The notes beneath the pieces are model-generated. The model was not told the DNA's origin. It saw nothing but the letters and a program-made list of their open reading frames with translations, and did no database searches. The position numbers and the translations under genes were made by a program. A DNA stretch of 64,000 bases from Fusarium oxysporum f. sp. lycopersici 4287 (lineage: Eukaryota > Ascomycota > Sordariomycetes > Hypocreales > Nectriaceae), in assembly GCF_000149955.1 (NCBI RefSeq), contig NC_030994.1:372001-436000 (forward strand), read 5' to 3'. Positions 34,311-45,543 of the stretch are shown piece after piece (position 1 is the first letter of the stretch; every line of letters starts with the position of its first letter).

Positions 34311-36451
34311 ATGTCAAGCGACTACGAGAGTGAGGAAAGCGTGACAAGTGTCGACGGGTTTGAGATTCTCGATGGCATCATCGAGAAGTTCTGCGCCCTC
34401 CCAAGGAGCCGCTCAAATGTCCGTTTTGGTCATTTGACGGTGCCGGCGTATTTCACTACGAAATACAACATCGTGGACCTTCTGAGCTCGTCTATACATG
34501 AAGCAACAGAGTCTACAAAGATCTTTGTTCTGTCGCGCAAGGAGCATCGACTTTTTTCCTCCTTCCGATTTGAACATCTGCCATTACGATTACATGAGCG
34601 CGAACAGACACTCGATCATGCGGAGCTCTGTACCGTTTTGGAAGAATGTCGGTATGATCCTGACAGTCCCGAAGAAACCGATATCTGGTGGGAAGGAAAT
34701 GAGGACGACTGGATTAGGGAGCAATTCCTGCCCAGAGAAGTATTCATTGCCTTTTCACTGGATCCTTGGATGTCTGCTGCTTGCGCCCTCGCCCTTACCG
34801 GACTTGTTCAGTGGGCTTGCGACGTAGCCAAGAGTGATGGTGCGAATATCCGGGTGTTGACGTTCTCAAACTTCTTTGGGAACAGTTTGCTATCGGAGCT
34901 CGTCAGCCTTCGCTCTCAACAACCTGTTGAGCACTTTGAGTTGCCTATCCCAACTCGATTCAACCTCATTCCCGACGCAGCTATCGACTTAACACATGAG
35001 GATCATGTATACTCAACCATTCAAGCCCGAATGTCACCTCTGAACGCCGAATCGAAGAATGCCGTCCTGGTAGTGCCTCCGATCAACAGAGAAGACTTGT
35101 TCCCGGGGTTACGATTAGCGCACAATGTGCGTTACCAGTACCTGTTGATCAAAGACGTCTTTGATAGTGGTGACTCTATGTCTTGGAACCTCACCAACCA
35201 CGCTCCTGGCTTCGGGAGAACGGTCACCGTCATTCAAGTCGACTTGGAGCACCCAATCCCCGACGTTCTCACTGGCTTCGAACGTGTCCACGTCGTTCTC
35301 GTTAAAAGTTGCATGAGGACTGTCTTTGACGAGGACACCAAACAAGTCGTCAAGACTGAACTCTCGATCACTCAGAGTGAGCTTGATGGGCTACAATGGT
35401 GGTGCTTCCAATTGAACAATCGATTCCCTCATATCCGTGTCTAAGCCGGAAGTGAGGGTCTCAGAGCAAACGAAGATGCCGCTATTTACAGACCTCTTCA
35501 TATCATGAATGACCATGCTGGTGATTTTATCAGTGGCGTCTATGGCATGTCTAGCTGGGGTATTGATGTTGACCGAGTCGTGGGGTGCTTCATCAAGTCA
35601 AATGCGATCATTTCACAGGTGACGAGCCTTTTGCGAAAGGAGGGTCTCATCCATGGACATCTTCCCAGGCTTGCATTTACGGGCGCTGAGGAGGCTACAT
35701 ACCGAGTTGTACTACGCGCCACTCGCTACGACCATCGCATCGCGCATTTCTATGCATTGCCCTCGTCAGATGCCAAGGTCCGGTTGCTCAAAGCACAGCT
35801 GGCAGTTGTCCTGGCCGTGTCCAAGGACTGGACTGTGGAGATTGATCCCGAAAACGACTTCGGTGCTGATGTTCCGGACTTTGGCTGGGGATCGAATCTC
35901 TGTAATCTTGGAGATCTTTGGCAAGTTCTTGGAATGTGGAAAGTCATTGCTGTGAACTGGAAAGACTTTGGAAGCATTCCCGTTCGTCAGGAATCGGTGT
36001 GGGATGCGACTGGCTATCTGACAATACCCATAGGCGCCGCTCTTCAGTTTTACGGCACGAATCGTGACCTAGAAAAGGCTCTGTATGATGCAGATTTCTG
36101 CATCGGGCTGCCTCATCATCACATCAAGGATGAGACTGAGAGTCTGAACAATGATCACATGCGGGAGGTGTTGCAACATTTGTTGCGCGCTTTCCAGCAT
36201 CAACTCATTTCCATTCGTCTCGCTGTTGTCGATGGCTGGAACATCTCAAGCACACTGTTGTTTCAAGTGGGAAAAGTGTTGAACTGAGGAGCAAGAGGGC
36301 CGTATCTCCTCTTCCTGACGCAATCTTCACGGACCTGGAGAGAAACGGTGTTCTTTATGGCATATGCACAGAGTTCATCAAGAAGGAAGACTCCCTGGTG
36401 GCCATGAACTGGACATGTATTCCTCATGATCTGGTCGCGGAGTACATTTGA
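34311..36451 (+). pseudogene. Divergent DEAH-helicase-related protein, broken by one stop and one frameshift
   Basis: From the ATG at 34311 (acidic start MSSDYESEESVTSVDGFEI) the frame is open to TAA at 35442-35444. The same frame continues without a gap to 36287, so the stop is a single nonsense change. Near 36250-36265 the frame shifts by one base, and the new frame runs to TGA at 36449-36451. The end (ERNGVLYGICTEFIKKEDS, then WTCIPHDLVAEYI) resembles the OB-fold end of DEAH RNA helicases, and IPDVLTGFERVHVVLV with its following residues resembles the motif V region. No Walker A or DEAH box is visible, so the NTPase core is absent or far diverged. Helicase ancestry is my inference; total about 710 aa if intact. 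Confidence 0.5.
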
Positions 36452-36731
36452 TCGAAGACGATGGACCTGCGTTCGAAGGTGTACCATGCTTTGTAATGGG
36501 TTGGTACGATCTAAAACAAGCATCATCGGTTCGCCCACAGCAATCTGATGTTGCACTTCTACTGGGTGTCCAAGTTACCTGGTGAGGAAGCTCTTAGTAC
36601 GGGTTTAGGCGGAAACTTGCACCTAAGGGGAGTCATTTGCAAAGCCTGTTCTTTATATACTAATATAATATAATTATATCTTAATTAGTAATAATCTTAA
36701 TCTATAATTAATAAATATAATATAAGAGCTA

Positions 36732-38591
36732 ACGTGTATGATAAGCGAGTGTCACAGATAAGCGAGTGTCACAAAAATCTCAACCTCTTGACTTTAAATC
36801 GCTTTAAAACCACCATAAACCATCTAATCAATTAAAACTACTCGCTATACTCTTCTCCTGGGGTCTCAATCACTACCCGACAGGTCCTTGCATTATGCCC
36901 GGCCTTGCCGCATACACCGCAACGCCGACCACCCGGGCGCTCCGACCTTCCTCGAGCACCATTTCTAGATGATTCGGCCACTACCTGCGCATCAACATCC
37001 ATCTGATCAACTACTTGCGATGCTTCCTGTACTGTCATCGCCCCTCCTTTCTGTAGTCTAGTCCTTTTTGCCCTTCGGCGCCGGCTTAGTATCTTATTTG
37101 CTTGTTCAAGATCCTTTAACCTAGCCTCTACTAAGGCTAGCCGATGTAGAGCTGCCTTTGTTGCTTTAGTACTAGACTTTAAAGCTTCAATTATTGACTC
37201 TGGGGAGCTGCTTTTATGACTTCTGATTCGCCTTTCGAGGTATTCAGATTGAGATTGAGCCTCAGTTGCTGTCTTTGGGGTCTTTGAAACCCATGGGGTC
37301 GAAGGGTTAGCAGCCTCCCCGGGAGGCGTTGGAGTCCGTAGCTGCACATCAAGCTTTGAGATTACATTTTCCGGGTTAAGAGGAGCAAGACCAGCTCCTC
37401 TAAAACCTCCCCGGATATTGCTTTCAGTAAAAGTATCTTTAAATGCAGCATAAAAGGCAGAAAAGAACTCGGTCTTAGAAATATGGGTTATAGAGCATCT
37501 AATCAGATGCTCTATTTCTCGACCATAAGCCTGTTTTAGCGGCCCAAAGCACCCAACATCAAGGGGTTGGAGTAGGTGAGATGCATGAGCAGGCATACAG
37601 AGCGTGATAATCTTGTTCTCCTGGCAATATCTCTCGAAATCGGCCGAGTGGTGGCTTTCGTGACCATCAAGGATCAGAAGACGATACCGAGCATTTAACC
37701 GTTTAGTTGTAGATCGATCAAAGTGCTTTAGCCACTCGAGACCCAGCTCGTTATTTGTCCATCCATTTTGGCTCGTTGCAATAACCCAATCGCCTGGGAG
37801 GTCGCATTCTCGGTACCAATTCGCAAGGTGATATTGGCCTGCACCAATGATAAACGGCGCGATCGATTGGCCTTCTGCGTTAATCGCCTGGATCACAGTA
37901 ATCCATTCCCGGTTTCCAGGCTGCACTGATTTTGGTCTTGCTTGCCTTTCTGAACCGGTGACAACCATTCCGGCCATAATAACGCCCATCATAAAGCCAG
38001 TCTCATCAAAGTTCCAGATATCATCTGATCGGATACCATACTTCGCGATTGTGTTCTGTACAAGCCTGAACCAGCCACGAATAATAGTCGGATCTTCGCA
38101 TTTAGCTCTTTGATAGTCATATTTGCGAAATAAACGCGTCTTTAGCTCTGGTTGTCGCTTTATGAAGTTATGAGCCCAGCGCTTGCCAACAGGTGACGCG
38201 TCGCGGTCTATAAGCAGAGAATTGGCCATTTCTTCCACAAAACGCAATCGCGAGGGAAATCCTCGCGAATCTAGGTCAAGGACGAATTGAACTATTATCT
38301 GTTCCTCTAGATCAGATAGTTTCCGTGAGTTTGGGATGGAATCGCGTCGTGAATGAATGCCATGTTGACGACGATGTAAGGTACGGTAATGGACTTTATA
38401 GATAGTTGCAGCGCGTCGGATACTTAATTTGGGGTCATTTTGAAGGGCCTGAAGGGCAAGAAGAATTCTAGCTTCATCTGAGGGTTGTGACATATTTGGT
38501 GGTTGAGAAGTATCTGATCAAATGGACATGTTGTAAATTGAGGGATCTTTGTGACACTCGCTTATCTGTGACACTCGCTTATCATACACGT
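36732..38591 (-). mobile_element. Fot/pogo-type DNA transposon, apparently complete (copy 1)
   Basis: A 1860-bp element. The 44-bp terminal inverted repeats (36732-36775 and 38548-38591) match perfectly and contain a 17-bp direct repeat, ATAAGCGAGTGTCACAG, twice in each end. The target duplication TA lies at 36730-36731 and 38592-38593; the empty-site copy at 22410-23226 confirms that exactly one TA was added. One long transposase ORF on the minus strand. Little sign of RIP, while the host repeat is saturated with it, so this element arrived after the host was mutated. Confidence 0.92.
36838..38493 (-). CDS. DDE transposase of Fot/pogo type with C-terminal zinc knuckle
   Basis: 551 aa, single exon, ATG at 38493. 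It cuts and joins the element ends in the nucleus. N-terminal helix-turn-helix (psq type) at about residues 5-50, CENP-B-type DNA-binding helices at about 55-125, then the DDE domain: D163 in NFDETGF, D276 in LILDGHESHHS, D312 in QPLDVGCFGPLK, giving DD35D. A Lys/Arg-rich coiled-coil-like segment follows at about 430-490, and a CCHC knuckle (C525-x2-C528-x4-H533-x4-C538) close to the end. All catalytic residues are present and the frame is clean, so the enzyme may be active. Confidence 0.93.
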   Translation of the reverse strand: MSQPSDEARILLALQALQNDPKLSIRRAATIYKVHYRTLHRRQHGIHSRRDSIPNSRKLSDLEEQIIVQFVLDLDSRGFPSRLRFVEEMANSLLIDRDASPVGKRWAHNFIKRQPELKTRLFRKYDYQRAKCEDPTIIRGWFRLVQNTIAKYGIRSDDIWNFDETGFMMGVIMAGMVVTGSERQARPKSVQPGNREWITVIQAINAEGQSIAPFIIGAGQYHLANWYRECDLPGDWVIATSQNGWTNNELGLEWLKHFDRSTTKRLNARYRLLILDGHESHHSADFERYCQENKIITLCMPAHASHLLQPLDVGCFGPLKQAYGREIEHLIRCSITHISKTEFFSAFYAAFKDTFTESNIRGGFRGAGLAPLNPENVISKLDVQLRTPTPPGEAANPSTPWVSKTPKTATEAQSQSEYLERRIRSHKSSSPESIIEALKSSTKATKAALHRLALVEARLKDLEQANKILSRRRRAKRTRLQKGGAMTVQEASQVVDQMDVDAQVVAESSRNGARGRSERPGGRRCGVCGKAGHNARTCRVVIETPGEEYSE

Positions 38592-38921
38592 TATAACTTA
38601 TTATATTTTTAATATTACTAATAAAGATTAATAATATCATACTTAGTAGTTTAATATAATTAATTAATAATTACTTTATATAAGAGGTAATTAGGTAGAA
38701 AATAATATATTAAAAAGATATATTATAAATTAGAAGATAAAATTAATAAAATTAGCTAAAAATAAGAAAATTAAATATATATTTTTATATTTATTTAACT
38801 TATATAATAATAATATAATAACTTAATTATATAAATTTAATTATTTATCTATATAAATAAAATTATATATAAATATTACTTTTAAAGAGTTATTATTATA
38901 ATATTATTATAATTACTTATA

Positions 38922-40780
38922 ACGTGTTTGATAAGCATGCGTCGCAGACAAGCATGCGTCGCACTTTTCCCTCTTATATCTAACTTTTTATCTGATCAAT
39001 TAGTTCTTAACCACCAAACATGTCATAACATTCAGATGAAGCTAGAACCCTCCTTGCCCTTCAGGCGCTTCAGAATAACCCAAAATTAAGTATCCGACGC
39101 GCTGCAATAATATATGAGATTAATAAGCACTGCCTACGTCGGCGTCAGCAAGGCATTTAATCGCGAAGCGATTTTATCCCGAAATCGCGGAAACTATCTG
39201 ATCTAGAGGAACAGATAATAGTCCAATTCGTCCTTAACCTAGATTCGCGAGGATTTCCCTCGCGATTGCGTTTTGTGGAAGAAATGGCCAATTCTCTGCT
39301 AGCTGACCGCGATGCGTCACCTGTTGGCAAGCGCTGGGCTCATAACTTCGTTAAGCGACAACCAGAGCTAAAGATGCGTTTATTTCGGAGATATGACTAT
39401 CAGAGAGCTAAATGTGAAGATCCGACTATTATTCGCAATTAGTTCAGGCTTATATAGAATATAATTGCGAAGTATAGTATCCGATCAGATGATATCTGGA
39501 ACTTTGATGAGACTGGCTTTATGATAGGCCTTATTATGGCCGGAATGGTTATTACTGGTTTAGAAAGGCAAGGAAGGCCAAAATCAGTGCAGCCTGGAAA
39601 CAGGGAATGGATTACTTTGATCTAGGCGATTAATGCGGAAGGTCAATCGATCGCGCCGTTTATCGTTGGTGCAGGCCAATATCACCTTGCTAATTGGTAC
39701 CGAGAATGCAACCTCCCAGGCGATTGGGTTATTGCAACGAGCCAAAATGGTTGGATAAATAACGAGCTAGGTCTTGAGTGGCTAAAGCACTTTGATCGGT
39801 CTACAACTAAACGATCAAATGCTCGGTATTGTCTTTTAATCCTTGATGGTCACGAAAGCCACCACTCGGCCGATTTTGAGAGATATTGCAAGGAGAACAA
39901 GATCATCACGCTCTGTATGCCTGCTCATGCATCTCATCTACTCCAGCCTCTTGATATTGGGTGCTTTGGGCCGCTGAAACAGGCTTATGGTCGAGAAATA
40001 GAGCATCTGATCAGATGCTCTATAACTCACATTTCCAAGACTGAGTTCTTTTCTGCCTTTTATGCTGCATTTAAAGCTACTTTTACAGAGAGTAATATAC
40101 GGGGGGGCTTTAGAGGAGCTGGGCTTGCTCCTCTTAACCCGGAAACTGTAATCTCAAAGCTTGATGTGCAGCTACGGACCCCAACGCCTCCTGGGGAGGC
40201 CACTCAACCATCAACACCATAGGCTTCAAAGACCCCAAAGACAGTAATTGAGGCCCAATCTCAGTCTGAATACCTCAAAAAGCAAATCAGAAGGCATCAT
40301 AGTAGCTCCCCAGAGTCTATATGAAAGCTTTAAAGTCAGCTACTAAGGCAACAAAGGCAGTTATGCATAAAGTTACCTTATTGAGGGCTGAGCTCCGGAA
40401 TCTTCGAGATGCAAATGAGATACTAAGCCGGCGCCGGAGGGCAAAAAGGACTAGACTACAGAAAGGAGGGACTATGACTATATAGGAAGCATTACAAGTA
40501 ATTAATCAGATGGATGTTAATACGCAGGTAGTAGCCGAATCATCAAGAAGTGGTGGTCAAGTAAGGTCGGAGCGACCAGGTAGTCGACGCTGTGGTATAT
40601 GCGGCAAGGCCGGGCATAATGCAAGGACCTGTCAGGTAGTGATTGAGATATCTGGGGAAGAGTATAGTGAGTAGTTTTAATTGATCAGATGGTTTGTTGA
40701 GGTTTTAGAGTTATTTGAAGTTAAGAGGCTAGGAAAAGTGCGATGCATGCTTGTCTGCGATGCATGCTTATCAAACACGT
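38922..40780 (+). mobile_element. Fot/pogo-type DNA transposon, RIP-damaged (copy 2)
   Basis: 1859-bp element in the opposite orientation to copy 1, about 330 bp away, in the same host repeat. Terminal inverted repeats of 49 bp (38922-38970 and 40732-40780) differ at two positions, both G/A. The target duplication TA is at 38920-38921 and 40781-40782, confirmed against the empty site. The ends have the same plan as copy 1 (outer ACGTGTxTG, then two 17-bp direct repeats), but the repeat word is different: ATAAGCATGCGTCGCAG instead of ATAAGCGAGTGTCACAG. Confidence 0.9.
39020..40674 (+). pseudogene. Inactivated DDE transposase of copy 2
   Basis: Colinear with the copy 1 transposase, about 90 percent identical where I compared it. 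Codon 3 is TAA where copy 1 has CAA; further stops at 39440-39442 (TGG in copy 1), 39623-39625 (CAG), 40220-40222 (TGG) and 40483-40485 (CAG). All are C-to-T or G-to-A, as RIP gives. A one-base deletion near 40320 also shifts the frame. The catalytic Asp codons around LDGHES and QPLD are still readable. Confidence 0.9.
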
Positions 40781-41108
40781 TATATTATAATATAAACTTA
40801 ATTAAGTTAATTTAACTAAGATTAAGATTTTTTATAAATTAATAATTTAAATAATTTTATATCTTTAAGTACTTTTAGATAAATTTATATATAATAAAAT
40901 AACTATTAAGTAGCTAATTATATATATTTATAGCCTATTTAATAGAAATTTTTTATATCTAGCTAAGAGAGAGGTAGGATAATATAGCTAAAAGTCTTAT
41001 ACTTTTATAGCTCTTAAGTTAATTAAATAAGAATCTTTAATAAATAGAAGATTTAGAACAGAGACTTGCAGGTATTAAAGTTATTTAATACCCGACTGAT
41101 ACTGCTGT

Positions 41109-42592
41109 TATTTGGTTTGGCCAAATCAACTCTAAAGTAACGAATAGATAAGAAGCGGTTTGGAATAGGGGTTAAGATCCTACTTTCTCGTAATACCGCG
41201 TTTGGGGATATGACGAATGAGCAGCAGTAATTGTTGGTCCAACGTGTCCGTGCCCGCCCAGTGGAGACGCCTGTTCATCCACAACTGCACGTTAAATGAT
41301 GATTCGTCGTTCTGTTCTTGAACTTGACTCGACATGACAACTGCACGCTGAACATCTGATTTGCGATATCTCTGAAAGAGCTATCATCAGATGGTCATTG
41401 ATGTTAAGCATAGGAGGGAGTTACTTGGAGATAAGGGTCTAGAAGGGATGTCAGAGTTACAGAAAGTTAAGCAGCAAATTCTATATGCAAAACTACAGCC
41501 AATTTTTGCTCTCAGCTTTGTGTATGAGTATTTAAAGATTTCAAATGTTCAGTGTTGTAGTCAATATACAAACAAAAATGTCAGGGGAACAGACTGTGTT
41601 AGATGCGAGTCTGTATATACCGTAATACCTCGAAATATGTTGTCTACTCTATGTAGTGCAATTGTCTAGATTTCCAGAGTTCCTTTATGTAGGCTTCATG
41701 AGTCCAGGACCCTCGATAAAGCTTCTGGCCTTGAACATATCGAGTGAAGCTCCTGCTAGCATGCAAAAGGGGAACGCAGCCGATGAATTCCGGAGGCATA
41801 ATTTGTCTATGAACAGCTTACAGTAACGGCGACCCGGAGAACGTCTACAAAAACAGCAGTATTGATTCTATATTCAGTAAGATAGTCCGCCGTATCTTCC
41901 GTGAGGAAACCCTTGGGTATGAAGTCACACATCAGATTGTTTTCAATCCGAAACATTCTCAGATTGTATCGACTCACGAAAGGTTCAAGGTCGGTATCAT
42001 CAAGGGTATGTGGTGTAAGCCACATTTGGCGAGCGTGCTGTTCAGAAGGATCAGAATACAAAGACTGTGATTATTCGCGTTGACGGGTACGATGAAAAGG
42101 AGCTAGCTCGACTTGATGACATATGGTTGGATACTTTAGCTGTGCTGATACCTTCAATGCTGTAAATAACAACACACTGGAGGCCGGAATTAGAACACGA
42201 TGATCATGCTGTTGCACGTCAAACGTCACGCACCGTGGGTGATGTTAATGCGGCTTCACATCATCCCATATAGAAGGTTAGATTTAAGGTGCCTGTAGTC
42301 AGGTTCGATAAATGGATGGTTCAGTACCTACTGGCTGTGAATGCTCATCAAGAAATACGCCCCAACTCCGATCTCGACAGCATTCGTTCCGAACACCTAA
42401 GCTAAGACTACACTCTCGACCGCCATTGAGTTCCACGTTAATTGTATGGTTGCTGTACTCTTTGTGGTTTCCCATCTTGTTTCTCACCGTCATGGTCTCA
42501 TTGTCTTTTCAGACGGGGCAGTGCCATAATACCTTCGAGGAATGCCCGGTTTTGGACGATGGTCGGACATGGCATCTAATTTCGGGTGCTTG
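41109..42592. other. Region without a supported gene
   Basis: A 92-codon plus-strand frame at 41391-41669 (KHRRELLGDKGLEGMSELQ) and an 84-codon minus-strand frame at 42061-41807 are the only runs of note. Neither has a recognised domain, splice partners or leader. Confidence 0.35.
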
Positions 42593-43456
42593 TCAGCCCT
42601 GAGCGACTTCCAACTCTATGCTCTTTTGGTAGTTACCGTGCCACTCTTGAGAATGACACCGAAGTGTTCCCAACCCTTCGAACCAGCCCATGTTCTCAGG
42701 TCCATCCTCGAGGAATCTTTCTGACGGGAAGTGAGGAACGGTAATTTCCAAAGGGTACAGCCGACCATCATCACAGAATATCCATGGGCGCTGTTCAAAT
42801 ATCTTTTGCTGGAGATCGAGTGTAAATAAGAGCTGTTTCCTAAAGTGCTGGTACATGGGCGCTTCGTCTTTGATACAATGGAAGCTTCGGGATGGCATGC
42901 CGACAAAGTCCTTTGTGGTGTGGCGAGTTCCATAAGTCCTCGATGCACTCCAGCGAGGTCTCCTTTGAAGGGTATCACAAAGATCTTAGCCAAGAAACTT
43001 GACAAGAAAACCAAGGCCATTTTTGGAAAACTCCATCAGCAGTAGCACTCTATTGTGAGGAGGTAAACCAAGATCATACAAATAGGAATCTGGATCGAGG
43101 TAGAGAATATCGGGGAATATAAGCCCGGGCCCAAGAGATGAATCAGAACGGATATTTGGAAGCCTGCCATTACAGTACTGGGCGAATTTAACCCCATACA
43201 GCGAACAAGCTTAAGCATGAACGCTTCGGTGGCTTCAATGTCGGAAAAGGGACACGGGAATTTCGGGATAACGGGATAAAGGGTCGAGATCTTCCTGGCG
43301 CCGCCGTCGGCTTGCGGATTCCTGATGAGGGACCGCCTTGATAGTCTTGCAGTTGAGCTCGTGTAGCAAGAAGGCTTTGAGGAACCTCTTCATTTTCCTA
43401 TCCGTGAGTTCGTCAATTCGGAATCTCTCCGATATTCTCTGTCCGCGAAAGACCAT
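42593..43456 (-). pseudogene. Multiply frameshifted gene of unknown function
   Basis: Protein-like blocks follow each other on the minus strand in changing frames: SERFRIDELTDRKMKRFLKA (43456 down), EATEAFMLKLVR, FAQYCNGRLPNIRSDSSLGP to LPPHNRVLLLMEFSKNGLGF, then MYQHFRKQLLFTLDLQQKIF to WFEGLGTLRCHSQEWHGNYQ, ending at 42593. At least three frame changes are needed, and only one could be an intron (GTCAAG donor near 43005). The blocks are too consistent in composition for chance. No family recognised. Confidence 0.45.
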
Positions 43457-43826
43457 GTTTTCGCCTCCAGGTGATTAGATCAAAGACAGAGAGAGACATT
43501 CCCTCGGTGGGAACAGAGACGTGGCTTTGGTGAGGTGATATTGCGTCAAGAGCAGAATAGGTCGGTGTAATTTGTCGAGCGTTTTAAATAACCCAGGCTC
43601 GTGATGTAGAAGTGGGATGTCTACGGCAAGTCTACTTCACAATGTTGTTGCCCAAGAGATTCTGTTCAATTGATGTAACTCTGTTGTCCGTTTTGTTCTT
43701 CCCATCTGAACCTCCATCCCCTGACTAGTAATCATCTGCAGCAGTCTCTCAGTGATGCCCCTCTAGAGTTAAATCCCGCTTACCAGCTTGCCTAGATACA
43801 GATGGCCCAACGAGAGAGTGCATGCA

Positions 43827-45449
43827 TTAAGCTTCGCTGTGTTGTGAAGGGGAGTCGCTCTCAGTGCCTGTGACATACCGAGTCAGTTGCTGCTTGAAGA
43901 CCCGGTTCTCTTCCTGAAGACTTCTGATGAGACTCTCATGCCTCTCAACCTTGCCGTCTGTCTCAGTCAACCGTTTCGACAAGTTCTGAATCTCAGTCTT
44001 CTGAGACTCAACGCTGGATTTCAGCTCCTCGATAAAACGATCTTGGGCTCCCACATGAGGGGCGCGATACCGTTCGTGTTGAATAGAGCCAGGTCCAGCC
44101 GACGCAAGCTGCTCCATCAATGTACTGGGATCGCGTTGACTCCTTCGATGAGAGATTTCGGTGGAACGGGAGGAAGTGCTGTACCGGGCAACTTGAGCAG
44201 AAGAAGTGGCTTGTCCACGGCGCGGTCTGACCGATCTCTGGGGAGAGGTAGGAGGCGAGTCTCTGTCGGAATGTGATCGGTGGCGGGATCGAATGATCGC
44301 ATCAGAAATATCAGGAGACGGGCGAGGGCTGCGAGATCGACTAGCCACTCGTTCGGTGTCTCGCGTGGATGGGCCTGATCGGCTGGCTGGCTGCTCTCTG
44401 TCTGGGAACTAGTCAGGAGAGAGAGTCACAGTACCGTGGATACCGGGCCTGGCAACGATCCTGAGCATCTGTTTGCATGATCGAGCATCAAGCTCACGAA
44501 GTTGGTCCCTGGTAGGCACCTCGTCCCTGGTGGGCACCTCGTCCCTCTTCAACAGCCTGAAAGCATCGGCTACGGCTTTCACGGAATAGCTCACGCGCTC
44601 ATCGGAATAGGCAAACGCGTCGACCGTCTTCTGGATACACTCCACATCTGTTATTTGAAATGGAATGATGTTGTGTCGTAACAGGTCCAGCTCACGCTTC
44701 GACGGGGACTTCTTGACGGTGGCGCTCTCACCAATGCCATACATCAGGTCGGAAAAGACACTGGGCTCCTCCCTCTCTTCGATGGCGGCGTTCCTTGCGT
44801 CAATGTGGAGCTGGTGTACCGTCTTTGGCAGCTCTTTGCCCTTGAACGACTGCAATGTCGCATTTAGTGACTGTAGCACTGGGCAGGGCGCGTCAGGAAA
44901 GGGAAGCCAGCGAAAGTTGATCGTGCCGCCAACGCGACAATTTGCGGCATATATCAGAGTATGGACGAATGGACGGTGGTCCTGCTGCCAGACTGTGTGA
45001 AGAATCAGGTCCGCGATGGCGTTACAGGCGTCCTTGGTGAAGAGATGACAAGAAAGAGCAGCGCTGTCCTTCTCTATCTTGGGAACGAACTGCAACCGGT
45101 TATACGGAGAGAGCAAGACAGGCGGCGTTTGCTTAAAGAACCGGACACAGACGCGCCAAAGGTCTCGCAGAGGGTCATCGTTCTTCTTCCTCGTACCAGC
45201 GTGATCCGAGGACTTCTTGCGTTCCGACATTTGCCACTTCGCCTCGATTTCATCCTCATCAGCCTGACCCCAATCATCATTGATCAGAGAGTCCCCGTCT
45301 TGCAGAATGTCGGTCATTGCGTCGAGGGTAACCGCGCGATGTCGTTGCAGTACTGTCTCGATGATGGGCACGAGACTTTCGTCAATCTCGGCTGCCAAAG
45401 GTCTGCCTGGCCTCCTGGCAGCCTGTGGGTCGTTGTTCGTTGTACTCAT
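43827..45449 (-). pseudogene. Unknown coiled-coil protein (family B), one in-frame stop
   Basis: ATG at 45449; a 5' UTR intron is likely (GTAAGT donor near 45533). Residues 1-346 run to TAG at 44411-44409, and the same frame continues without any other interruption to 43827, about 540 codons in all. N-terminal RRPGRP is an AT-hook-like motif. The central block (LILHTVWQQDHRPFVHTLIY, then FSDLMYGIGES, then ITDVECIQKTVDAF) is shared with the gene at 61113-63347. A Ser/Arg-rich region and a coiled coil (VESQKTEIQNLSKRLTETDG and on) form the C-terminus. The stop may be CAG or TGG hit by RIP, or part of a very short intron, though the 30-35 nt available is shorter than other introns here. An 18-bp tandem repeat encodes DEVPTRDEVPTRD. 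Function unknown; possibly DNA- or RNA-binding. Confidence 0.62.
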
Positions 45450-45543
45450 GTCGATGGTGGTATTCTCAAACTTAGACAGTGTGTTTCTATGACGTGTCAA
45501 TTAACGCAAGATACGTAACGTTGTTGAGCTTGAACACTTACTC

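Larger units (their letters stand above)
36576..41108. repeat. RIP-degraded copy of the 22410 repeat, split by two Fot/pogo elements
   Basis: Host pieces are 36576-36731, 38594-38921 and 40783-41108. Joined, they match the clean copy at 22410-23226 in order and length. In the alignments I made by eye nearly all differences are C-to-T or G-to-A, in both strand senses, for example GCTTTCGTAGCTCTCGAG becoming ACTTTTATAGCTCTTAAG. This is the signature of RIP. The result is hundreds of bases with almost no G or C. The right and left few dozen bases are less affected. Confidence 0.82.

Noticed and set aside
36262..36556. Minus-strand 97-codon frame as a gene
   Set aside because: It lies opposite the C-terminal part of the helicase-like pseudogene, which accounts for the sequence.
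38594..38921. A+T-rich block as a centromere or replication origin
   Set aside because: It aligns base by base with the clean repeat at 22410-23226, so its composition is explained by RIP.
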